NCBI RefSeq assembly: GCF_000027165.1
Contig: NC_013853.1
Span: 620,001-684,000 of the forward strand
DNA from: Streptococcus mitis B6
GTDB taxonomy: Bacteria; Bacillota; Bacilli; Lactobacillales; Streptococcaceae
Direction of reading: 5' to 3'
DNA: 64,000 nucleotides
The notes below the pieces were generated by a model. That model saw only the letters and a program-made list of their open reading frames with translations. It did no database searches and was not told where the DNA came from. Positions within the stretch are counted from its first letter, which is position 1. The number at the start of each line of letters is the position of its first letter. The position numbers and the translations under genes were made by a program. Shown here in pieces: positions 63,776-64,000 of this stretch.

Positions 63776-64000
63776 TGAATCAAGAAGAATTAGCTAAAAA
63801 ATTACTTTCTCCCTCAAAGAACTCTCGTTTAGAGAAACTTGGAAAAGGCTTGACCTTTGCCTGTCTGTCTTTGATTGTCATCATTGTGGCTATGATTTTG
63901 ATTTTCGTAGCTCAAAAAGGTTTGTCGACCTTCTTTGTAAATGGGGTCAATATCTTTGATTTCCTTTTTGGTCAAACTTGGAATCCTTCAGGTAAACAAT
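63775..64000 (+). CDS. pstC: phosphate ABC transporter permease PstC (partial)
   Basis: Only the first 75 codons are in the window. Start [20 protein letters not shown], then a first membrane helix (about 27-47, FACLSLIVIIVAMILIFVA) and LSTFFVNGVNIFDFL, as in PstC. Runs off the right edge. Overlaps the pstS stop by one base. Confidence 0.9.
   Translation, partial: MNQEELAKKLLSPSKNSRLEKLGKGLTFACLSLIVIIVAMILIFVAQKGLSTFFVNGVNIFDFLFGQTWNPSGKQ

Overview
The window reads as chromosome of a Streptococcus mitis-group species very close to S. pneumoniae. The grounds are seven BOX repeats, a 107-bp RUP repeat, vex123-vncRS, a PrtA-type cell-wall subtilase, choline-binding proteins, MurT/GatD, SpxA2 and low-GC coding. 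Gene order resembles two pneumococcal neighbourhoods joined together (ferredoxin to codY/pncA, then vex/vnc/fba), so S. mitis, S. pseudopneumoniae or S. oralis-like strains fit better than a reference pneumococcus. This species call is inference from remembered gene content; no search was run.

Layout. 0-8 kb: ferredoxin, a LysM membrane protein, cmk, a YjdM/PhnA zinc ribbon, an MFS carrier, truA-thiD-ECF S component, then pepQ on the minus strand, with four BOX elements. 7.7-11.3 kb (minus): murT-gatD (peptidoglycan amidation) and an RclA-like flavin oxidoreductase. 11.5-18.4 kb: amt-glnK behind a GlnR box, CshA-type helicase, an IS30-family element with 13-bp flanking direct repeats, codY (with its own CodY box)-pncA, tRNA-Leu. 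18.5-25.4 kb: vex1-vex2-[folded RNA candidate]-vex3-vncR-vncS, then fba. 25.5-29.5 kb: an AT-rich accessory stretch (orphan membrane protein, RelBE-type pair, RUP, alpha/beta hydrolase, histidine phosphatase) punctuated by three copies of an fba-like terminator. 29.7-32.5 kb: ABC-2 exporter operon and tRNA-Thr. 32.5-40.4 kb: prtA (2183 codons), bracketed by an 89-bp duplication and next to a fragment of tRNA-Thr. 40.4-47 kb: small membrane proteins, a YtqA/YtqB-type tRNA-modification pair, Na+/H+ antiporter, YihY, queA. 47-54 kb: nagB (NagR-like operator), rpsU, hprK-lgt-DUF948-YtxH, hemW-thioesterase-HAD-membrane operon. 54.4-59.5 kb: surface island with a frameshifted Rgg-like regulator, two paralogous choline-binding proteins and an SH3 lipoprotein. 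59.7-64 kb: spxA2-UPF0223-suhB-rRNA methylase, then pstS and the start of pstC.

Two themes cut across the window. Eight start codons lie 6-7 nt after a -10 hexamer, so their mRNAs should be leaderless or nearly so. Accessory genes sit between duplicated non-coding tags (terminator copies, an 89-bp promoter block, a tRNA fragment, BOX and RUP), which suggests repeated recombination-driven insertion. The most notable undescribed structure is the nested-hairpin element between vex2 and vex3. Coordinates and motifs were read by eye; starts were chosen by Shine-Dalgarno (SD) spacing and family N-termini.
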